Virus record (IMG/VR): IMGVR_UViG_3300030333_008051
Coordinates: 72,440 to 107,994 of that record
Length of the DNA: 35,555 bases
Strand: one strand, 5' to 3'
DNA from: a virus
Shown here: positions 32,765 through 35,555 of the stretch, piece after piece
Position numbering within the stretch: position 1 is the first letter of the stretch
How the letters are laid out: every line of letters begins with the position of its first letter
Notes under the pieces: generated by a model
What the model was told of the DNA's origin: nothing
The model's input: the letters and a program-made list of their open reading frames with translations, nothing else
Database searches by the model: none
Program-made: the position numbers and the translations under genes

Positions 32765-33085
32765 GTGAGAAATATTCTTATGGTGATGAGAGAAATGCCG
32801 GCAGTAATCTCTGCAATCCTTAAAGGAATGTTCAGAGATGTGCTCAAGCACTGGTGGAGATACATCTTTACATTCTTGGCTGCACTGTGCATCATTAGCA
32901 CAACAACTCCAGTTGGACTTCCACTGATTCTTGAGATCCCTTGGGGGATCGCAGTAATGGTAGTCACTGTAAGTGCAGTACTTGTACCTGCTTGGAGAGC
33001 CGAGCATGCGGAAACTATGTATGAGGAACTGACAGAAGTTGTTGGTGGTGAAATAATACCAGCAGTACTAGGTCAAGAAACTTGA
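32765..33085 (+). CDS. Small two-pass membrane protein
   Basis: 106 residues from GTG 32765, chosen because AGGAGG lies 6 nt upstream. Two hydrophobic segments at about 33-50 (YIFTFLAALCIISTTTPV) and 57-76 (IPWGIAVMVVTVSAVLVPAW), with a basic amphipathic N-terminus and acidic C-terminus. It follows the basic gene by 13 nt and has its own terminator. No family recognised. Confidence 0.65.
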   Translation: MRNILMVMREMPAVISAILKGMFRDVLKHWWRYIFTFLAALCIISTTTPVGLPLILEIPWGIAVMVVTVSAVLVPAWRAEHAETMYEELTEVVGGEIIPAVLGQET

Positions 33086-33106
33086 ACAAGTAGACTATCC
33101 ATCTAT

Positions 33107-33134
33107 GAGGGGCCTTACGGCCCCTCACTTTTTT
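33107..33134 (+). terminator. Intrinsic terminator (TTAC loop)
   Basis: GAGGGGCC / GGCCCCTC around TTAC, then ACTTTTTT. Confidence 0.92.
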
Positions 33135-33169
33135 GCCAGCACACTCACAACTTGCAAAAAGGATATGTC

Positions 33170-33667
33170 ATGGCCCCACCGATTAGTTTAGGTAAAAAGA
33201 AAAAGAATGTAGTATATACAGCTGCATTCCTTGATCTCTCTGGAGAAGAAGGTAGAAAGATCAAAGATCTAGTCTCTACTCTCTTCAACAAGAAACTCGA
33301 GAAAGAATACTTTCACCACTTGACCTTCAAGTTCAAGCCTACTCAGGAAGATATTGATATCACTCCTTTCGGGAAGAAAGTGATGCTTTATGTCACTGCA
33401 CTTGCTGAAGATGATCGCGCTCAAGCTCTCAAGGTAAACTATGCCACTGAGCCTGATGCTAAAAATGCCACAGTACTGCCTCTAGCTGAGAGTCATATCT
33501 GTGACAATAAGATCCCACACATTACCGTTGCCACCGATGGCACCACCCCGCCTAAATACAGTAATGAACTTCTTCAGTTAAAGACCCTCCCTCTTTCTGA
33601 AGCTATTTCAATACCCGCTACTGTAGGTTGGTGGAACGGTAAGGAAGCTGTTTATACAGCTCCGTGA
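33170..33667 (+). CDS. 2H-phosphoesterase-like protein (candidate cyclic nucleotide or RNA end phosphodiesterase)
   Basis: 165 residues from ATG 33170 (AAAGGA upstream; a TTG at 33152 is less likely). Two HxT motifs with the spacing of the 2H superfamily: FHHLTFKF (His50, Thr52) and IPHITVAT (His117, Thr119). Between them is FGKKVMLYVTALAEDDRAQAL, also typical. Members hydrolyse 2',3'-cyclic or 2'-5' phosphates: LigT, tRNA-ligase CPDase domains and the anti-CBASS protein Acb1. In a phage, an anti-CBASS or RNA-repair role would make sense; the sequence cannot separate them. Confidence 0.7.
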   Translation: MAPPISLGKKKKNVVYTAAFLDLSGEEGRKIKDLVSTLFNKKLEKEYFHHLTFKFKPTQEDIDITPFGKKVMLYVTALAEDDRAQALKVNYATEPDAKNATVLPLAESHICDNKIPHITVATDGTTPPKYSNELLQLKTLPLSEAISIPATVGWWNGKEAVYTAP

Positions 33668-33679
33668 TTGATGAAAATC

Positions 33680-33817
33680 AATCAAAAAGTAGTATACTCT
33701 GACTACTATAACAAGAGTGCGCCCTGGACCTTTAAGGATTGAAGACAGTGGCAGTAGAAATCCTAGCCCCGTGCGATGCGGGGCACCTTTTATCAACTAC
33801 TACCCTAGAGAAAAACT
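33680..33817 (+). promoter_or_regulatory. Structured intergenic segment with TATACT box and terminator
   Basis: Hairpins TGATTG / CAATCA and AGTAG / CTACT follow the 2H gene. TATACT near 33694 with TTGATG about 19 nt upstream is a modest sigma70-like match. The terminator is listed separately. Pairing of GTGC-CCC near 33717 with GGGGCAC before the T-run would make the whole a small folded RNA of about 75 nt. Confidence 0.35.
33766..33791 (+). terminator. Intrinsic terminator
   Basis: GCCCCG / CGGGGC around TGCGATG, then ACCTTTT. Confidence 0.8.
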
Positions 33818-33982
33818 ATGAAGTGTGAACTTTGTGGACAAAAAACCCTTTGTGATAGATGTAAAGGTATTCAACCTAAAAGAAAAACAAAAATCACAAT
33901 TGATTCAATATATGAAGCTATGAAAAAAGATATAAAATGGACTTCAAAAGATTATGAAGAGTTTGTGAGGAAGTATGTGTGA
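33818..33982 (+). CDS. Small zinc-finger protein
   Basis: 54 residues from ATG 33818. CxxC...CxxC at the N-terminus (Cys3, Cys6, Cys12, Cys15), then a Lys-rich helical part. No good Shine-Dalgarno. It overlaps the next gene by 8 nt in another frame (ATGTGTGA). Metal binding is inferred from spacing. Confidence 0.5.
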   Translation: MKCELCGQKTLCDRCKGIQPKRKTKITIDSIYEAMKKDIKWTSKDYEEFVRKYV

Positions 33983-34100
33983 TAAATGCAAAGGATGTGG
34001 AATAACTATTTCTGCCATGTATTGGTACTGCATCAAATGCCATCCCAATAGAAAGAAAAGATTCTACTTCAAATCCCCCAACAACGAGAAACAAGAATAA
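33975..34100 (+). CDS. Small Cys-rich protein
   Basis: 41 residues from ATG 33975 with GAGGA a few bases upstream. Starts MCDKCKGCG and has a second CxxC (YCIKC), so a zinc ribbon is likely. Rich in Lys/Arg toward the end. It directly precedes the next ORF (1-nt gap), so three small genes form a mini-operon. Confidence 0.5.
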   Translation: MCDKCKGCGITISAMYWYCIKCHPNRKKRFYFKSPNNEKQE

Positions 34101-34101
34101 T

Positions 34102-34329
34102 ATGTTTTCCCCCAGATACATACCAAAAGCCTTACCAGTTCCCAACTGGATTGAAAAAGATCCCCATCCACCTCAAGTTCTTAAAAGTGCTGCCGGGTGG
34201 TACATAGGTACATTGACCTCAGACGGAATGCCTTATGCTAGGTGGACTGATTACATAGCTACCGAAGAGCTTGCAAAAGAACTTCTTAGAAATGGTGATT
34301 GGAAAAAGTTTGCACGGATGAATCCATAA
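34102..34329 (+). CDS. Small protein, unknown
   Basis: 75 residues from ATG 34102, one base after the previous stop. Pattern: Pro-rich N-terminus (FSPRYIPKALPVPNWIEKDP) then AAGWYIGTLTSDGMPYARWTD, a phage-like motif, and a helical end. Weak ribosome site; translation is probably coupled. Function unknown. Confidence 0.55.
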   Translation: MFSPRYIPKALPVPNWIEKDPHPPQVLKSAAGWYIGTLTSDGMPYARWTDYIATEELAKELLRNGDWKKFARMNP

Positions 34330-34346
34330 ACTTTTATAGTCCTCCT

Positions 34347-34374
34347 AAGAGCCCTAACGGGCTCTTATTTTTTT
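34347..34374 (+). terminator. Intrinsic terminator (TAAC loop)
   Basis: AAGAGCCC / GGGCTCTT around TAAC, then ATTTTTTT and GGAGG, the ribosome site of the next gene. Confidence 0.92.
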
Positions 34375-34385
34375 GGAGGTATACT

Positions 34386-34646
34386 ATGCGTGCTTACTAT
34401 GTTATCAACAACTCTGGTAACTTTTCCAAATCCGAAACCATTCACCTTCCACTCGGATTGAACATGGCTGAAATGATCATTTATGTTCAAGGATACATGT
34501 TTCAATCTGGCTGGTCTTCCAAAACACCTCATACTATCTACATCAACAAAGGCAATGGCTACGAGTTTGTCTCTGGATGTGAAGATAGCTGGGTAAAAGA
34601 TTATGATTCCATCATGACTGATGTTGATAATATCTTTTCTCGATAA
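34386..34646 (+). CDS. Small protein, unknown
   Basis: 86 residues from ATG 34386, with GGAGGT upstream directly after the terminator T-run. Alpha/beta pattern (AYYVINNSGNFSKSETIHLP, HTIYINKGNGYEFVSG). No family recognised. Followed by its own terminator. Confidence 0.65.
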   Translation: MRAYYVINNSGNFSKSETIHLPLGLNMAEMIIYVQGYMFQSGWSSKTPHTIYINKGNGYEFVSGCEDSWVKDYDSIMTDVDNIFSR

Positions 34647-34651
34647 TACTC

Positions 34652-34682
34652 AATAAGGGGGTCTGGCGACCCCCTTATTTTT
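34652..34682 (+). terminator. Intrinsic terminator (TGGC loop)
   Basis: AATAAGGGGGTC / GACCCCCTTATT, 12 bp around TGGC, then TTT and CGGAG. Confidence 0.92.
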
Positions 34683-34713
34683 CGGAGTGTCTATAGCGCT
34701 CTAGGAGTAAGAG

Positions 34714-34821
34714 ATAACAAAAACCCAACAGGAAACGCACCTCGAAGAGCAGGTGGCTAGCCAAGTCCTGATGGAACACCAAGCGATGACGGGAACGTAC
34801 ATACCTATGAGCTTAAACTGA
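34714..34821 (+). CDS. Possible 35-residue product lacking ATG/GTG start
   Basis: After AGGAG (34703-34707) a 35-codon frame begins at ATA 34714 and reads ITKTQQETHLEEQVASQVLM then EHQAMTGTYIPMSLN before TGA. The composition looks protein-like and the spacing to AGGAG is right, but ATA is a very rare start; GTG 34753 and ATG 34771 are alternatives without ribosome sites. May be part of the RNA region instead. Confidence 0.3.
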   Translation: MTKTQQETHLEEQVASQVLMEHQAMTGTYIPMSLN

Positions 34822-34874
34822 GAAGTTGCCGTGACTCTGAAGCACTTCGTAACTCACTCCTTTCATTTTATTAT

Positions 34875-35026
34875 GGGAATGGACCAGGGTTGGTCAACCT
34901 GGCTATGTTTTGAACTAGTCATTCAACGATACCAAGCGACTTGAGGTATTGAAAAAAGCATAGAGTTAACTTTAGTTGAAATTACACTATCAAACTGTGC
35001 AGGTTCGATTCCTGTCATTCCTACCA
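34875..35026 (+). tRNA. tRNA-like element, 152 nt, with large insertion; anticodon unclear
   Basis: The 5' end GGGAATG (34875-34881) pairs with CATTCCT (35016-35022), followed by A and encoded CCA (35024-35026). CCAGG-GTTGGTCAA-CCTGG (34884-34902) is D-arm-like. GCAGG-TTCGATT-CCTGT (34999-35015) is a canonical T-arm. The middle, about 95 nt, is too long for an anticodon and variable arm. CTATG-TTTTGAA could be a Gln (UUG) anticodon loop, but its stem pairs poorly nearby and pairs fully with CATAG at 34959-34963. It could hold a small intron or be a tRNA-like small RNA. Confidence 0.55.
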
Positions 35027-35077
35027 TCTTTGATTTCGGATAGTCTGAAATCAATTAATCCCCGTGGATTAGACCTA

Positions 35078-35117
35078 GCCCCACTTGAGTGTCACGACTT
35101 GAGTGGGGCATTTATTT
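35078..35117 (+). terminator. Hairpin with T-rich tail after the tRNA-like element
   Basis: GCCCCACT / AGTGGGGC around 16 nt, then ATTTATTTT. Two more hairpins lie between it and the tRNA-like element (GATTTC / GAAATC near 35032-35052; TAATCC / GGATTA near 35056-35071). Confidence 0.7.
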
Positions 35118-35118
35118 T

Positions 35119-35239
35119 GGGATGGACTTGTGGTGCAAGTCAAAGCTTCAGGAAGAAATGGTTAGCTTCTTGCTCTTCATTACCAAAAGAGTGTGAAAAT
35201 GCGGTTTTAGTGAAGGTTAGAATCCTTTGCCATCCCCCC
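35119..35239 (+). ncRNA. Second tRNA-like element, about 120 nt, no CCA
   Basis: GGGATGG (35119-35125) pairs perfectly with CCATCCC (35230-35236). Just inside are a D-arm-like hairpin (GACTTG-TGGTG-CAAGTC) and a T-arm-like hairpin GAAGG-TTAGAAT-CCTTT, whose loop departs from the usual TTCRANY at one base and leaves one extra G before the acceptor strand. The centre again is too long. Similar plan to the element at 34875. Could be a decayed or unusual tRNA. Confidence 0.4.
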
Positions 35240-35243
35240 TTTT

Positions 35244-35338
35244 ACTGTGTTTTCTACTACCTAGAGGTTCAAATCCTCTATCAGGGAGTATTCCCTAATT
35301 GATTCAAGCTATGGATAGAGGTAGTAGAGATACACAGT
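35244..35338 (+). ncRNA. 95-nt structured RNA with T-arm-like hairpin
   Basis: ACTGTGT (35244-35250) pairs with ACACAGT (35332-35338) and TCTACTACC (35253-35261) with GGTAGTAGA (35320-35328), giving 16 bp with a small internal loop. Inside are a canonical T-arm TAGAGG-TTCAAAT-CCTCTA (35262-35280) and AGGGA-GTAT-TCCCT (35283-35296). The arms occur in a non-tRNA order. Followed 10 nt later by a terminator. Confidence 0.5.
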
Positions 35339-35348
35339 ACCTTTTAGA

Positions 35349-35373
35349 AGCTGCCCTGACGGGCAGCTTTTTT
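35349..35373 (+). terminator. Intrinsic terminator (TGAC loop)
   Basis: AGCTGCCC / GGGCAGCT around TGAC, then TTTTT and ATTGGAGG. Confidence 0.92.
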
Positions 35374-35386
35374 ATTGGAGGTAGTA

Positions 35387-35555
35387 ATGAAAGTAATGAT
35401 TACTGGTCATAGGCCCACTAAACTCGGTGGGTATGGTGACAATCCAACAAAACAATCTGTCTGCGAGTGGATGAAATCTACTCTTCTTAAATGTAAAAAC
35501 AAATGGCCCGATGTAGAGATTATTTCTGGTATGGCACTTGGTGTCGATCAATGGT
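35387..35555 (+). CDS. SLOG-superfamily-like protein (C-terminus outside window)
   Basis: 56 residues visible from ATG 35387 (GGAGGT upstream). It begins KVMITGHRPTKLGGYGDNP and reaches IISGMALGVDQW, the Rossmann-like signature of SLOG/DprA-type or DUF1273-type nucleotide-binding proteins, common in phages. Ligand and role are unknown. Cut by the right edge. Confidence 0.65.
   Translation, partial: MKVMITGHRPTKLGGYGDNPTKQSVCEWMKSTLLKCKNKWPDVEIISGMALGVDQW

Noticed and set aside
34875-35026. tmRNA
   Set aside because: A proper D-arm is present and the length is far below a tmRNA; no tag reading frame visible.
1-35555. Insertion sequences, integrase or attachment sites
   Set aside because: No transposase or integrase motif and no flanking direct repeats seen in any frame.

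Overview
The window is a piece of a tailed double-stranded DNA phage (Caudoviricetes), probably one with a large genome. The sequence shows a full head-and-packaging set: large terminase, portal, protease/scaffold, major capsid protein and accessory virion proteins. The host cannot be told from the sequence; strong AGGAG-type ribosome binding sites and many intrinsic terminators fit a bacterial host.

Layout. Positions 1-21005 are one block read leftward (minus strand). It starts with three small genes and a candidate small terminase (21005-19666), then a 1133-residue protein carrying a DEDDh exonuclease signature and a complete staphylococcal-nuclease motif set (19657-16256). Next come a glycine/alanine-rich protein, the large terminase, a second such protein, small neck/connector-type proteins, a 588-residue hydrophobic protein, portal, a protease fused to a scaffold-like tail, a 484-residue virion protein and the major capsid protein (3694-2372). 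The capsid gene ends in a strong terminator; Ig-like virion proteins follow to the left edge. Genes are packed with 1-20 nt gaps or short overlaps, as in a single late operon.

A divergent AT-rich intergenic region (21006-21290) separates this from a rightward block (plus strand, 21291-35555). That block looks very different: small, mostly unrecognised genes, nearly every one followed by its own hairpin-plus-T-tract terminator and then, within a few bases, by a short conserved sequence (TTTTTAATGG in seven cases). Among them are an OB-fold-like protein, a two-module zinc-ribbon protein, a 2H-phosphoesterase, a SLOG-type protein cut by the right edge, and a 970-residue protein (26126-29038). 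The last has the metal-binding DxDGD motif, the upstream RxP motif and the downstream G-I-x-T-N and VD-x-x-K motifs of two-barrel (double-psi beta-barrel) RNA polymerases of the YonO / QDE-1 / crAss-phage gp66 kind. It is the most interesting gene in the window.

Three long stretches lack convincing genes and are full of hairpins: 22982-23440, 30761-31616 and 34822-35338. The last holds a 152-nt tRNA-like element with encoded CCA, a second tRNA-like element, and a 95-nt element with a T-arm-like hairpin. A working picture, which is inference, is a phage that supplies its own single-chain RNA polymerase and reads a set of short, individually terminated units from signals embedded at the terminator/leader junctions, with several structured small RNAs alongside.
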